A DNA stretch of 64,000 nucleotides, taken from contig NZ_JALKCV010000005.1 of NCBI RefSeq assembly GCF_023634065.1, positions 1 to 64,000 on the forward strand. The letters run 5' to 3'. Position 1 is the first letter of the stretch, and every line of letters begins with the position of its first letter. This stretch comes from Microbulbifer litoralis. GTDB taxonomy: Bacteria; Pseudomonadota; Gammaproteobacteria; Pseudomonadales; Cellvibrionaceae. The notes beneath the pieces are model-generated. The model did no database searches. It saw nothing but the letters and a program-made list of their open reading frames with translations, and was not told the DNA's origin. The position numbers and the translations under genes were made by a program. This document shows positions 53,216 to 62,313 of this stretch, in pieces.

Positions 53216-54451
53216 CTACACCGCCATGGCACGCAGGATGATGCGCTTTTTCAGCAGCGGGCTGGCATCCACCATACTCAATCCGGTGTTGCGCAGCCAG
53301 CGCCAGTGCAGGTCGCCGGCGCCGAACAGGGACTTGAACGTACTCATGGCCTTGAGCGTCGCGGCGTTGTCGCCGCGGCGGCGGCGCTGGTAGCGGGCCA
53401 ACACCGACGGATCCGATGGTTCCAGGCCGCGCTTCAGTGCGCGGGCAATCTCCTCACTCAGCACGGTGACATCCTGTAGCCCCAGGTTGACGCCCTGGCC
53501 GGCCAGCGGGTGGATACTGTGGGCGGCGTCGCCGATCAGCACCGCGCCGGGACCGTAGTAGGACTCGGCGTGGCGCGCGCGCAGCGGGAAGGAAAAACGC
53601 TCACTGACCGATTCGACTCCGCCGAGGCGGCTCTCGAACGCCTTTTCCAGGTTCAGGGCAAAAGCGTTGTCATCGAGCATCACCAGTTCCCGCGCCAGCG
53701 CCTCGTCCGCGGACCAGACCACCGCGCAGTGGTTTTCATCGCCGAGCCCGGCCAGAGGCAGGAACGCCAGCGGCCCGGTTTTCAGGAATCGTTGCCAGGC
53801 GGTGTGGCCGTGTGTTTTTTCACAGCGGGCCACACACACCAGTGCGGTCTGGTTGTAGACGGTCTCGCGTGCGCGGATGCGCAGCAGGTCGCGCACCCGG
53901 GAACGGGCGCCATCGGCACCGATCAGCAGGCGCGTGCGCAGTATCTCACCATTTTCCTCCAGCCCCTCGATCACATTGATGCGATCGCTGCGCGGCTGCA
54001 GGTGCCAGAGACCGCAGTCCCGCCACCAGGTCTCCAGGCGGAAGCCGTTCACCAGCTCCACATTGGGCAGCGCCTCCAGCCGCCGGCGCAGCGCCGACAC
54101 CACAACGCTGTTTTCGACGATATGGCCGAGATTGGGCAACTGGACATCGCGGCTGTTGAAGCGCACCGAACCCGTGCCCTCCGCATCCCAGACGCGCATC
54201 TCGGTATAGGGGCAGGCGCGCCCGCCGCCGAACTCCCCCCAGGCGCCCACCTCGTCGAGCAGTTCGCGGGAAGACTGGGTCAGGGCCACGACGCGCGGGT
54301 CGTATTGATCGGCGGGCACCGGCGCCACTTCGGCGGACGCCTCCAGCAACGCCACCTGCAACTGCGGGTGGCGCACCGCCAGCAGCGCCGCCTGGGCCAG
54401 GCCCACCATGCCGCCGCCGACGATGGCGATATCCATACGCTGTCTGTTCAT
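53216..54451 (-). CDS. ubiI: UbiI/UbiF-type FAD monooxygenase of ubiquinone synthesis
   Basis: A 411-aa flavoprotein hydroxylase of the UbiH/COQ6 family, hydroxylating the ubiquinone ring. FAD-binding VGGGMVGLAQAALL, mid motif LIGADGARSRVRDLLRI, and IGDAAHSIHPLAGQGVNLGLQDV are intact. It is the gene after ubiH, as in the E. coli ygfB-pepP-ubiH-ubiI operon, so C5 hydroxylation is the likely step. Which ring position it oxidises is inferred from this order. Confidence 0.88.
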   Translation of the reverse strand: MNRQRMDIAIVGGGMVGLAQAALLAVRHPQLQVALLEASAEVAPVPADQYDPRVVALTQSSRELLDEVGAWGEFGGGRACPYTEMRVWDAEGTGSVRFNSRDVQLPNLGHIVENSVVVSALRRRLEALPNVELVNGFRLETWWRDCGLWHLQPRSDRINVIEGLEENGEILRTRLLIGADGARSRVRDLLRIRARETVYNQTALVCVARCEKTHGHTAWQRFLKTGPLAFLPLAGLGDENHCAVVWSADEALARELVMLDDNAFALNLEKAFESRLGGVESVSERFSFPLRARHAESYYGPGAVLIGDAAHSIHPLAGQGVNLGLQDVTVLSEEIARALKRGLEPSDPSVLARYQRRRRGDNAATLKAMSTFKSLFGAGDLHWRWLRNTGLSMVDASPLLKKRIILRAMAV

Positions 54452-54503
54452 AGTCTGCCCCTGGTCGAAGGTGACCCGGCCGTGCGGGCCGGTGCGCAGT
54501 CAA

Positions 54504-55745
54504 TTAAAGCCCAAAACCGGCCGCCTGGCCGACAAAACCCGACCGCAGTGGCGGCGCCAGCATCAGGCCCAGGAGCCCGGCCTGGCGCAACCCGCGCAAC
54601 AGCGGATTGCCGGATGCAAACAACGGCGGTATCCGGTCGCTGAAACCGATGGTCAGCTGCTGGTCCCGCTGTCGCCCGCGGCCATAGGCTTCCAACAAGC
54701 CTAGCTGTTGCGTTGAGTCAGGCGCCAACCCGCTCTCCCTGAGCGCCTGTGCCAGGCCGTAACAATCCCGCATCGTCAGGTTGAAGCCCTGACCGGCCAC
54801 CGGGTGCAGGAAGTGGGCGCAATTGCCTACCAGCACCAGGCTGCGGCGCCACTGCTCCCGGGCCACGGACAGGCTCAGCGGATAGTCCTGCAGTCCGCCG
54901 GCGCGCACGAAGCGCCCGGCACGCCAGCCGAAGGTGCGCTGCAGGCGCGCGACAAAATCCGCCTGCGGCAGCGCCGCCAGTGCCTCCGCCGCCCGCTCGG
55001 CGCCGGTCCACACCAGCGCCATGCGGTGCAGTCCGTCCCGTTTCGGCAGCGGCAGCAACGCCATGGGGCCGGCCTCGGTAAAGCGCTCGTAGGCCCGGTT
55101 GCGGTGATCCCGCTCCAGACCGATGGTAGTGACCAGTGCGCGCTGCCGGTAATCGATTCGCTCGCTCTCGATACCCAGTTGCCGGCACAGCGGCGAATCG
55201 ACGCCGTCCGCAACCACCAGCAAGCGGGCCTCCAGCAGCTGCTCGGCGGCGTCCGAATCGCTGCGCCACCGCAGTCGGGCGCCTGCGTCCGTCATCTGTA
55301 CGCGCTCGACCTGCGCCGGCGCCTGCAGCCGGACGCCTGTTCGCGACAGGGCGCCGTGCAGTATCGGCCCCAGGGCCGCGTTCTCGATCACCGCCCCCAG
55401 CACGCCGGCAAAACTGGCGCGGCGCTGCTCCCGCGCATCCAGCCTCGCCCCCAAGGCGCGGCCGCGGTCGCTGACATGGATATGCTCGATGGGCGCGGCG
55501 TAGTCCCGCAGCTGCGGCCATAGGCCCAGTTCGTCGAATATCTGCAGGCTGCCGGCGGCGACCGCGGTGGCGCGGGTATCGAAACTCGGCAACTGCACGC
55601 TGGCGGCCACATCCGGCAGCGGCCGGCGCTCCAGCATTGTCACCGACAGCTGCGGGCAATAGTGTGCCAGCATCAGTGCCAGGCTGGCGCCGGCCATGCC
55701 GCCACCGACGATGGCAACGTCGGTGTGCCTGTGTTCACTCACCAC
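54504..55745 (-). CDS. ubiH: UbiH-type FAD monooxygenase of ubiquinone synthesis
   Basis: A 413-aa FAD hydroxylase of the same family, predicted to act on the C1 position. IVGGGMAGASLALMLAHY binds FAD, VVADGVDSPLCRQLGI is the mid motif, and GNCAHFLHPVAGQGFNLTMRD is the C-terminal FAD/substrate motif; the usual GDAAH is GNCAH here. It follows pepP with a short overlap. GTG at 55745 is used, but the next GTG (55742) overlaps the pepP stop as GTGA and may be the true start. Confidence 0.92.
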   Translation of the reverse strand: MVSEHRHTDVAIVGGGMAGASLALMLAHYCPQLSVTMLERRPLPDVAASVQLPSFDTRATAVAAGSLQIFDELGLWPQLRDYAAPIEHIHVSDRGRALGARLDAREQRRASFAGVLGAVIENAALGPILHGALSRTGVRLQAPAQVERVQMTDAGARLRWRSDSDAAEQLLEARLLVVADGVDSPLCRQLGIESERIDYRQRALVTTIGLERDHRNRAYERFTEAGPMALLPLPKRDGLHRMALVWTGAERAAEALAALPQADFVARLQRTFGWRAGRFVRAGGLQDYPLSLSVAREQWRRSLVLVGNCAHFLHPVAGQGFNLTMRDCYGLAQALRESGLAPDSTQQLGLLEAYGRGRQRDQQLTIGFSDRIPPLFASGNPLLRGLRQAGLLGLMLAPPLRSGFVGQAAGFGL

Positions 55746-57121
55746 AATTCTCCCTGCAGCTGTGTGTCATCGGCCCGGTATTCCGCCGCCCGGCGCATAG
55801 TGTCCTCGATCCCGGCCACGGTGCTTGGGGCATCGGCGGACATGACCTGCGCGCCGTCTTTTGTCAGCGCCACATCGTCCTCGATGCGAATACCGATACC
55901 GCGGAATTTTTCCGGCACCGTGTCGTCGTCGGCACCGATATAAATACCCGGCTCCACTGTCATCGCCATGCCCGCCTCCAACTGGCGCCACTGGCCGTGC
56001 ACCCGATAGTCACCGACATCGTGCACATCCATGCCCAGCCAGTGGCCGGCGCGGTGCATATAGAAACGGCGGTAGGCGCCGGACTCGACCAGGCCGTCGA
56101 CATCGCCGCGCAGCAGCCCCAGGTCCACCAGCCCCTGCGCGATGGTGCGCACACTGGCCATATGTGGCTGGTCCCAGTGATTGCCGCGGCGGATCTCGTC
56201 GATCGCGGCCCGCTGAGCCGCCAGCACGATTTCGTAGACCGCGCGCTGGACACCGCTGAAGCGGCCGTTGACCGGATAGGTGCGGGTGACATCGGCGGCG
56301 TAGCCACGGTATTCGCAGCCCGCGTCCACCAGTACCAGGTCGCCGTCCCTGAGCGGTGCGTCGTTGTTGCAATAGTGCATCACCAGGGCGTTGCGACCGC
56401 CGCCGACGATGCTCGGGTAGGCCGGTTCGCGCGCGCCCGCAGCGACAAAGGTGCGCAACAGCTCCGCCTCCAGCGTGTACTCATGGCCACCCGGGCGACA
56501 GGCCATCATCGCGCGGCGGTGCGCCTCGGCGGTGATCTCGGCAGCGCGCCGCATCAACCGCAATTCCTGCGCACTCTTGTACAGGCGCAGGTCGTGCAGC
56601 TGCCGGTCGAGGTCGACCATTTCCGGGGCCCCGGCACTGCCCGGTGCCCCCTCGAGAGCCTGCAGGTAGTGCCGCAGGCGCCGGTCCAGCTGCGGGAAAC
56701 GGCCCATGGTGTAGTAGATCCGCTCGCGCCCCTCCAGCAGCCCGGGCAGGATATCGTCCAGGTCGCCGATCGGGAACGCATCGCACAGGCCGCAGTGCTC
56801 CGCGGCGCGCTCGGGCCCCAGGCGCGGCCCGTCCCACATTTCCTTTTCCGCATCGCGCTCGCGGCAGAACAGCAGTTCCTCGCCGTGATCGCGGCCGGGC
56901 ACCAGGACCAGCAGGGCCTCCGGTTCACTGAAACCGGTGAGGTAGAGAAAATCGCTGTCCTGGCGAAACGGGAAATAGGTATCCCGCGAACGCAGCTGTT
57001 CCCGCGCGGCCGGCACTATCGCCAAGCTGCCCGACGCCAATCCGGCGATGAGGCGGGCGCGCCGCCGCGCGTACTCCGGTTTCCCGATGCCCGCTGGCGG
57101 GCCCTTCCTGCCGGCGGCCAT
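55739..57121 (-). CDS. pepP: Xaa-Pro aminopeptidase
   Basis: A 460-aa M24 metallopeptidase removing N-terminal residues before proline. The five metal ligands are visible: DAGCEYRGYAADVTRTYPVNG (two Asp), HRAGHWLGMDVHDVG (His), VEPGIYIG and IRIEDDVALT (Glu). The N-terminal domain starts with PEYARRRARLIAGLASG. ATG 57121 shares one base with the stop of the upstream UPF0149 gene (TGATG), so translation is coupled. Part of the ygfB-pepP-ubiH-ubiI operon. Confidence 0.95.
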   Translation of the reverse strand: MAAGRKGPPAGIGKPEYARRRARLIAGLASGSLAIVPAAREQLRSRDTYFPFRQDSDFLYLTGFSEPEALLVLVPGRDHGEELLFCRERDAEKEMWDGPRLGPERAAEHCGLCDAFPIGDLDDILPGLLEGRERIYYTMGRFPQLDRRLRHYLQALEGAPGSAGAPEMVDLDRQLHDLRLYKSAQELRLMRRAAEITAEAHRRAMMACRPGGHEYTLEAELLRTFVAAGAREPAYPSIVGGGRNALVMHYCNNDAPLRDGDLVLVDAGCEYRGYAADVTRTYPVNGRFSGVQRAVYEIVLAAQRAAIDEIRRGNHWDQPHMASVRTIAQGLVDLGLLRGDVDGLVESGAYRRFYMHRAGHWLGMDVHDVGDYRVHGQWRQLEAGMAMTVEPGIYIGADDDTVPEKFRGIGIRIEDDVALTKDGAQVMSADAPSTVAGIEDTMRRAAEYRADDTQLQGELW

Positions 57122-57693
57122 CAGTGCAGCGTCGGTCCGTTCTTGTTGTCGTCGGCGATTTTGCTGTCGCCGCTGCACTCGGTGAAAATATTCATGACCG
57201 CGACACGCACATATTCCTGTACCTGCAACAACTGGTTTTCCGCCTCGTCGGACGCCTCGACCTCCCCCGGATCCACCTGGGCGATGCGGCCGATATCCTC
57301 CAGTGCCTCGCGGCTGGTCGCCGGCATCTCGCCCTTGAAATCGCCGACGCCGAAACCGAGCAGGAAACCCTGGCACCAGTTGCCCAGGGTGGCGGTCTTT
57401 GCCGGCAGGCCAGTGTCGTCGTCGGCGAGCAGCAGCTGGAAATCGAAATTGCTGTCGCGCAACTGCCGGAGACTCTCGTCCGCCAATTGCAGGAAATCGC
57501 GTTTCAGGTCCGCCGGTATCGCGTCCAGCTGCATCAGCTCCGCCAGCTCCTTTTCCCAGCGCTGCCGATCCGGGCGCGCACCGGCGGTCACCACGCCGCA
57601 GGCGAATCCGTGCAATTCGCTCGGGTCGGTGGTACCGCTCGCAGCGAGAATGGCATTGGCGAGGGACTCAAACTGGTTGGCTGGGGATGTCAT
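57121..57693 (-). CDS. UPF0149 (YgfB/YecA) family protein
   Basis: A 190-aa protein of the UPF0149 family: ELHGFACGVVTAGARPDRQRW at the N-terminus and TLGNWCQGFLLGFGVGDFKG in the middle, the WC-x-GF signature. C-terminal half is acidic and helical. Its function is not established; it is the usual first gene before pepP in gammaproteobacteria. ATG 57693. Stop overlaps pepP by TGATG. The 306-bp region upstream is shared with the TIGR02449 gene and has a candidate promoter only for that gene. Confidence 0.9.
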   Translation of the reverse strand: MTSPANQFESLANAILAASGTTDPSELHGFACGVVTAGARPDRQRWEKELAELMQLDAIPADLKRDFLQLADESLRQLRDSNFDFQLLLADDDTGLPAKTATLGNWCQGFLLGFGVGDFKGEMPATSREALEDIGRIAQVDPGEVEASDEAENQLLQVQEYVRVAVMNIFTECSGDSKIADDNKNGPTLH

Positions 57694-57890
57694 AAATACC
57701 GCTCGTCGTTTTCTGGCTATACTTTCGATTCTGTTTAGGCCCTGTTCCAGGGCCGGGCCCGCGCTCCTGGCGCAAAATACCGGGGAGCAGGCCATGGCCA
57801 GGGTTTGAGCAGATCGCCGCATTCCGCGGCGGGTGCCTGCCGCGGGCCAGCCCGCGGGCAAATTTGTGACAGCCCGCGCGGGCGCGGCAA

Positions 57891-57919
57891 TTGACCCTCC
57901 CATACGCCGGCAATATAGT
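57891..57919 (+). promoter_or_regulatory. Strong sigma-70 promoter for the zapA locus
   Basis: TTGACC (57891-57896), a 17-bp spacer and TATAGT (57914-57919), each a 5/6 match. Located about 80 bp before the TIGR02449 start, in the divergent gap with the UPF0149 gene. Confidence 0.75.
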
Positions 57920-57999
57920 AGCGGAATCCCTCGCAGTCTGTCGTGTTGCGAGCTCATATAGGCAGAGACAATTACGGGCAACGCCAAAACGCAGAAATT

Positions 58000-58203
58000 A
58001 TGGACAAACTGCAAGCGTTAGAAAGCACAGTGGATTCACTCATCGCCCGCTGCCAGCAGCTGGCCGAGGACAACCACGCGTTGCGGCAACAGGAAGCCGA
58101 CTGGCTGCGCGAGCGCCAGCGCCTGATAAAAAACAACGAGGCCGCCCGCTCCCGGGTCGAAGCCATGATCAACCGCCTGAAGGGGCTAGCGCAAGATACC
58201 TGA
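58000..58203 (+). CDS. TIGR02449 family (ZapB-like) coiled-coil protein
   Basis: A 67-aa, almost wholly coiled-coil protein (LESTVDSLIARCQQLAEDN and LRERQRLIKNNEAARSRV). It is the short coiled-coil partner usually encoded just before zapA and is thought to support FtsZ ring assembly as a ZapB analogue. ATG 58000. Its TGA overlaps the zapA ATG by one base. Confidence 0.85.
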   Translation: MDKLQALESTVDSLIARCQQLAEDNHALRQQEADWLRERQRLIKNNEAARSRVEAMINRLKGLAQDT

Positions 58204-58520
58204 TGGGTGACTCAGCACCGACTTCCGAAACCGTCACGGTCTCCATCCTCGACAAGGAGTACCGCGTCGCCTGTGCAGAGGACGAGCGCGCCGAACTGCA
58301 GGCCTCCGCACGTCTATTGCACGAGCGCATGTCGCGCATCCGCTCCAGCGGTTCGGTAATCGGCCTGGAACGCATTGCCGTGATGGCGGCACTGAACATC
58401 GCCCACGAGCTGATCGAGGCCAAGGCCGAGCTCACCCGCATCCCGCTCGAACAGGAAATGCTCGACCGGCTGCAGGACAAGGTGCAGGACGCACTGGGCA
58501 AGATCGACCCCGGCGACTGA
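58203..58520 (+). CDS. zapA: Cell division protein ZapA
   Basis: A 105-aa protein that bundles FtsZ at the division site. The family core is ETVTVSILDKEYRVACAEDERAELQASA with a globular head (about 1-60), then the tetramer coiled-coil with SVIGLERIAVMAALNIAHELIEAKAEL. ATG 58203 shares its A with the TIGR02449 stop (TGATG), so translation is coupled. 6S RNA and fau follow, as in E. coli. Confidence 0.92.
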   Translation: MGDSAPTSETVTVSILDKEYRVACAEDERAELQASARLLHERMSRIRSSGSVIGLERIAVMAALNIAHELIEAKAELTRIPLEQEMLDRLQDKVQDALGKIDPGD

Positions 58521-58606
58521 GCGCCGGCGGCCCCGAACGCTTGACAGCGACGAATTCCCCCGATTCCCACCGACAAGTCATTTCGCTTTTTTGCAGCCCG
58601 GTGCGT

Positions 58607-58612
58607 TATAAT
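58607..58612 (+). promoter_or_regulatory. -10 box of the 6S RNA promoter
   Basis: TATAAT lies just before the 6S RNA 5' end (transcription start near 58619). The -35 region (CGCTTT or GCTTTT) is weak. It is preceded by GTGCG. Confidence 0.6.
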
Positions 58613-58618
58613 TAACGG

Positions 58619-58796
58619 ACCCTGAGGTGTTGGCCAGTTGACTATGTCCTCGAGCCGATAATCTCATTCAGGAGGTTTCCAGCGTATGCTGTTGCGCAAG
58701 TCCGCCCTGTAGCGGAAAGCCTGATGCATTGCGGAGACCCCCACCTTGAACTTCACGGTTCAAGGCTACGTCTTCAGCCGCACACTCGGGGTTCCC
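58619..58796 (+). ncRNA. ssrS: 6S RNA (ssrS)
   Basis: A 178-nt regulatory RNA that binds sigma-70 RNA polymerase in stationary phase. The 5' end CCTGAGGTGTTGGCCAG pairs with the 3' end CACTCGGGGTTCC, the closing stem of 6S RNA. GTCC and CGAGCCGATA (about 58648-58663) and ACCTTGAACTTCACGGTTCA (about 58743-58762) match the conserved internal stem and loop of the gammaproteobacterial family. It lies between zapA and fau, its usual place. Ends are accurate to a few bases. Confidence 0.9.
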
Positions 58797-58849
58797 TAAT
58801 CCTTACCCACAATGCCCGCCAGCCCATTTCCGGAGCCGGCCACATCCGC

Positions 58850-59446
58850 ATGACCGAGAACAGCGCCCGATTCGAAAAGACCGAACTGCGTCGCCGCATG
58901 CGCAACGCGAGGCGTCAACTGACGGTCTACCAGCAGCGCCGACACGGCCGTGCCGCCGCAATGCAGTTGGGATACAGCCCGTTGTTCCAGCGCGCCCGGC
59001 ACATCGGTATCTACTGGCCGATGGACGGCGAACTGGACATCCGCTGGCTGGTCGAGCGCCATACCGACAAATATTTTTACCTGCCGGTGCTGCCGAAAGC
59101 GCCGCGACCCCAGCTGCGCTTCTGCCGCTGGCAGGGCGGCCCCCTGACCTTCCGCAACCGCTACCGTATCCCGGAGCCGGTGCGCGGTGACAGCCTGTCA
59201 CCGCGGCGGCTGGACCTGGTGTTGGTGCCGCTGGTGGCCTTCGACCGGAGCGGTGCCCGCCTGGGCATGGGGGCCGGTTTCTACGATCGCACCTTCGCCT
59301 TCAAGGGCGCCCTGCCCGGTTCCGGCCCCGGGCTGATCGGAGTCGCGCACCAGTTGCAGCGCGTGGGACAGCTGCCCACGGACAGCTGGGATATTCCGCT
59401 GGGCGGCGTGGTAACGGAAACGGGCTTCTACCGCTGCCGCGGATAG
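58850..59446 (+). CDS. fau: 5-formyltetrahydrofolate cyclo-ligase
   Basis: Converts 5-formyl-THF to 5,10-methenyl-THF using ATP. The 198-aa protein has KTELRRRMRNARRQLT at the N-terminus (folate/ATP helix), HIGIYWPMDGELDIRWLV, and the C-terminal DRSGARLGMGAGFYDRTF nucleotide site. It follows 6S RNA as in E. coli (ygfA); 6S and fau are processed from one transcript there. ATG 58850; the frame from 58724 lies within the RNA. Confidence 0.9.
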   Translation: MTENSARFEKTELRRRMRNARRQLTVYQQRRHGRAAAMQLGYSPLFQRARHIGIYWPMDGELDIRWLVERHTDKYFYLPVLPKAPRPQLRFCRWQGGPLTFRNRYRIPEPVRGDSLSPRRLDLVLVPLVAFDRSGARLGMGAGFYDRTFAFKGALPGSGPGLIGVAHQLQRVGQLPTDSWDIPLGGVVTETGFYRCRG

Positions 59447-59470
59447 GGCTTCTATTGCCGGACAGGTCAC

Positions 59471-59520
59471 ACAGACAAAAAAAGGCCGGACGCTCGCGCG
59501 TCCGGCCTTTTTTTGTCTGT
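59471..59520. terminator. Strong bidirectional terminator after fau
   Basis: Perfect 23-bp inverted repeat (59471-59493 and 59498-59520) with a TCGC loop, including AAAAAAA and TTTTTTT tracts on the two sides of the GC stem. It ends fau and, in reverse, the small membrane-protein gene. Confidence 0.95.
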
Positions 59521-59542
59521 TGGCGGGCGGAGAGGGCCGCGC

Positions 59543-59680
59543 TCAGCGCGTGACCACTCCCTGCTGCAGCGCCGCCGGCGGTTCCGGGTCCGAGGCGAAA
59601 ACCTCGGTCAGACCGGTGCTGCTCAGCAGTACGCCCGCAACAAAGACAACCACGGCGATTGTCAGTGCATCGGGTTTCAT
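59543..59680 (-). CDS. Small single-span membrane protein
   Basis: A 45-aa predicted product, mostly one membrane segment (about 6-30: LTIAVVVFVAGVLLSSTGLTEVF) and a short Pro-rich tail ending QQGVVTR. It has an AGGA ribosome site, a plausible promoter and a strong terminator downstream, which argue it is real despite its size. I do not recognise the family. Confidence 0.55.
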   Translation of the reverse strand: MKPDALTIAVVVFVAGVLLSSTGLTEVFASDPEPPAALQQGVVTR

Positions 59681-59741
59681 TGGGACCATCCTGTGTAATC
59701 GGCTGTTCTTGATTTTGTGAGCCTTTAGCGTTTCACCCCGC

Positions 59742-59770
59742 GTTAGACTCACTCCAACGCAAAAGTTCAA
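59742..59770 (-). promoter_or_regulatory. Candidate promoter of the small membrane-protein gene
   Basis: On the minus strand TTGAAC (59770-59765), 17-bp spacer, TCTAAC (59747-59742). An inverted repeat AACGGT..ACCGTT (59792-59812) lies just upstream and could bind a regulator. Confidence 0.45.
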
Positions 59771-59925
59771 CGCTACTGACAATACTGTAGAAACGGTGAA
59801 ATAGTAACCGTTAGCCGAGTATTTTTTGCGAATCCTGTCGCATTTTTGCACGAAAAAGTTCGACAACCGCGAGAAACACGTCTACAGGACCGGTTTCACC
59901 GTCTGTCCTGCCTGTCTGTCTTGGA

Positions 59926-61440
59926 TCAGCTGGCCAGGAAAAAGCGGTAGGCCGGGTTGTCACTCTCGTCCCAGAAGGGGTACTGCAGCTGTTCCAGCAA
60001 CTCCTGCAGCGCCTCCCGCTCCGCCGGCGCCACCTGCATGCCCACCAACACGCGCCCGTAGGCCGCGCCGTGGTTGCGGTAGTGGAACAGGGTGATGTTC
60101 CAGCGCCCCGCCAGCTGCTCCAGGAAGCGGCGCAGGGCGCCGGGGCGCTCCGGGAACTCGAAGCGGTAGACCACCTCGTCGGACAGCCCCGGGGCACGCC
60201 CGCCCACCAGGTGGCGGATATGCAGCTTGGCCATCTCGTTGTCGGTCAGGTCCGTCACCCGGTAGCCGTCGGCGTCCAGTTTTTCCAGCAACTGCTGGCG
60301 ATCGGCGTCCGCCGTCACCTGCATGCCGACAAAGATGTGCGCCTCGCCGCCGTCGGCGTAACGGTAGTTGAACTCGGTAATCGCGCGATCGCCGAGGCTG
60401 CGGCAGAATTCCAGGTAGCTACCGGCGCGTTCGGGGATAGTGACCGCCAGCACCGCCTCGCGCTTCTCGCCGATCTCGGTGCGCTCGCTGATATAGCGCA
60501 GGCGGTCGAAATTGGTATTGGCACCGCTGCAGACTGTCGCCAGGGCGGCGTTGCGATCGCCGCTCTGCTCGATATATTTCTTCAGGCCGGCCAGCCCCAC
60601 GGCACCGGCGGGCTCGGCGATGGAGCGGGTGTCCTCGAAGATGTCCTTGATCGCCGCGCAGATTTCGTCGGTGGTCACCGTGAGAACGCCGTCCACCGTC
60701 TCGCGCAGCACCCGATAGGTCTCCTCGCCGATCTGCGCCACCGCCACGCCGTCGGCAAACAGCCCCACCTGCGGCAACCGCACCCGCTCGCCGGCATCCA
60801 GCGCCGCCTTCAGGCAGGCCGCATCCTCCGGCTCCACCGCATAGACCTTCACTTCCGGACGCACGTATTTGATATAGGCGGCCATGCCCGCGGCCAGGCC
60901 GCCGCCGCCCACGGGGATGAACACCGCATCCAGGTTGCCGGAGTGCTGGCGCAGCAGCTCCATGGCCACCGTGCCCTGGCCGGCTATTACATCCGGGTCG
61001 TCGTAGGGGTGCACGAACGTCAGGTCGCGCGCCTCCACCAGTTCCTTCGCCCTGGCCGCGGCCTCGTCGAAGGTATCGCCGTGCAGCACCACCTCGGCGC
61101 CGCGCATGCGCACCGCATTCACCTTGATCTGCGGCGTGGTCTTCGGCATCACGATGGTGGCGCGCACCCCCAGCTGCGCCGCGCCCAGCGCCAGGCCCTG
61201 GGCGTGATTGCCGGCGGACGCGGCGATCACGCCGCGGGCGCGCTGCTCGGCGGGCAGTTGCAACAGCTTGTTGTAGGCGCCGCGCACCTTGAAGGAGAAC
61301 ACCGGCTGCAGGTCCTCGCGCTTCAACAGGATGCGGTTGTTGAAGCGGTGCGACAGCTGTCGCATCGGCTCCAGCGGCGTCTCGGTGGCGACATCGTAAA
61401 TGCGCGCGTCTAGAATGCGCTTGATATAGGACTTGGGCAT
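59926..61440 (-). CDS. ilvA: Threonine ammonia-lyase, biosynthetic
   Basis: Deaminates threonine to 2-oxobutanoate, first step of isoleucine synthesis, with allosteric feedback by isoleucine. The 504-aa PLP protein has the catalytic Lys in FSFKVRGAYNK, the phosphate loop SAGNHAQGLALGAAQLG, VFIPVGGGGLAAGM, and two C-terminal ACT-like regulatory domains (about 330-504). ATG 61440; the open frame to 61728 has no homology. Divergent from rpiA as in Pseudomonas. Confidence 0.96.
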   Translation of the reverse strand: MPKSYIKRILDARIYDVATETPLEPMRQLSHRFNNRILLKREDLQPVFSFKVRGAYNKLLQLPAEQRARGVIAASAGNHAQGLALGAAQLGVRATIVMPKTTPQIKVNAVRMRGAEVVLHGDTFDEAAARAKELVEARDLTFVHPYDDPDVIAGQGTVAMELLRQHSGNLDAVFIPVGGGGLAAGMAAYIKYVRPEVKVYAVEPEDAACLKAALDAGERVRLPQVGLFADGVAVAQIGEETYRVLRETVDGVLTVTTDEICAAIKDIFEDTRSIAEPAGAVGLAGLKKYIEQSGDRNAALATVCSGANTNFDRLRYISERTEIGEKREAVLAVTIPERAGSYLEFCRSLGDRAITEFNYRYADGGEAHIFVGMQVTADADRQQLLEKLDADGYRVTDLTDNEMAKLHIRHLVGGRAPGLSDEVVYRFEFPERPGALRRFLEQLAGRWNITLFHYRNHGAAYGRVLVGMQVAPAEREALQELLEQLQYPFWDESDNPAYRFFLAS

Positions 61441-61618
61441 GGTGTCTTTACGGCAGAACAGTTCTTCGGGCGCGGCCAGTTTCCGGTGAAATGCCGCGCG
61501 GGAACACCAGTCTAATCCGACGGCAGCATCTTTGCTACCGGAATGCCATTTTTGCGATAGATTTTCGCTCGATATAGCAAGCTTAATACAAATAATTGCA
61601 CAGGAAACGATAATCCCC

Positions 61619-62293
61619 ATGAGCCAGGACGACCTGAAACGGGCCACGGCCCGCGCCGCCATCGACCATATCGCCCCCAAGCTGGAAGCGGACTCCATCG
61701 TCGGTGTGGGCACCGGCTCCACCGCCAACTTCTTTATCGACTACCTGGCCGGGATCCGGGGCCAGTTCGACGGCACCGTGGCCAGCTCCGAGGCCTCCGC
61801 CGAGCGCCTGAAGTCCCACGGCATCCCGGTCTACGACCTAAACAGTGTCGACGGCATCCAGGTCTATGTGGACGGCGCCGATGAAACCAATCCGGCCCTG
61901 GAACTGATCAAGGGCGGCGGCGCGGCGCTGACGCGCGAGAAGATCGTCGCCGCCTGCGCGGACGAGTTCGTCTGTATCGCCGACGAGAGCAAGTGGGTGC
62001 CGGTGCTGGGCAACTTCCCGCTGCCGGTGGAGGTCGTCCCCATGGCGCGCTCACTGGTGGCGCGCGAGCTGGTGAAGCTGGGGGGCGACCCGATCTACCG
62101 GCAGGGGGTCACCACCGACAACGGCAATGTCATCCTCGACGTGCACAATCTGGAAATTACCGAGCCGCAGGCCCTGGAAACAGCCATCAACAATATCACC
62201 GGTGTGGTCACCAACGGCATCTTCGCCCACCGCCCGGCAGACATACTGCTGCTCGGCACCAGTTCGGGCGTCAAGACCTACACCGCCGAATAA
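61619..62293 (+). CDS. rpiA: Ribose-5-phosphate isomerase A
   Basis: Interconverts ribose 5-phosphate and ribulose 5-phosphate in the pentose phosphate pathway. The 224-aa enzyme has [38 protein letters not shown] (catalytic Asp/Glu region) and [23 protein letters not shown] 61619, with AGGA about 13 bases upstream; the frame from 61532 is not homologous. It is in the ilvA-rpiA divergent pair; the 178-bp gap has TTGCGA and TATAGC at short spacing only. Confidence 0.95.
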   Translation: MSQDDLKRATARAAIDHIAPKLEADSIVGVGTGSTANFFIDYLAGIRGQFDGTVASSEASAERLKSHGIPVYDLNSVDGIQVYVDGADETNPALELIKGGGAALTREKIVAACADEFVCIADESKWVPVLGNFPLPVEVVPMARSLVARELVKLGGDPIYRQGVTTDNGNVILDVHNLEITEPQALETAINNITGVVTNGIFAHRPADILLLGTSSGVKTYTAE

Positions 62294-62313
62294 CGACAGA
62301 ACCGGAAGTTGCC

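Noticed and set aside
57891..58202. Upstream extension of zapA to 57891
   Set aside because: It would overlap the promoter and the TIGR02449 gene in another frame; the TGATG overlap marks the natural zapA start.
58724..58849. Extension of fau into the 6S RNA
   Set aside because: This stretch is the 3' half of the 6S RNA; homology to the cyclo-ligase begins at 58850.
61441..61728. Upstream extension of ilvA
   Set aside because: Runs through the rpiA start region; IlvA homology begins at 61440.
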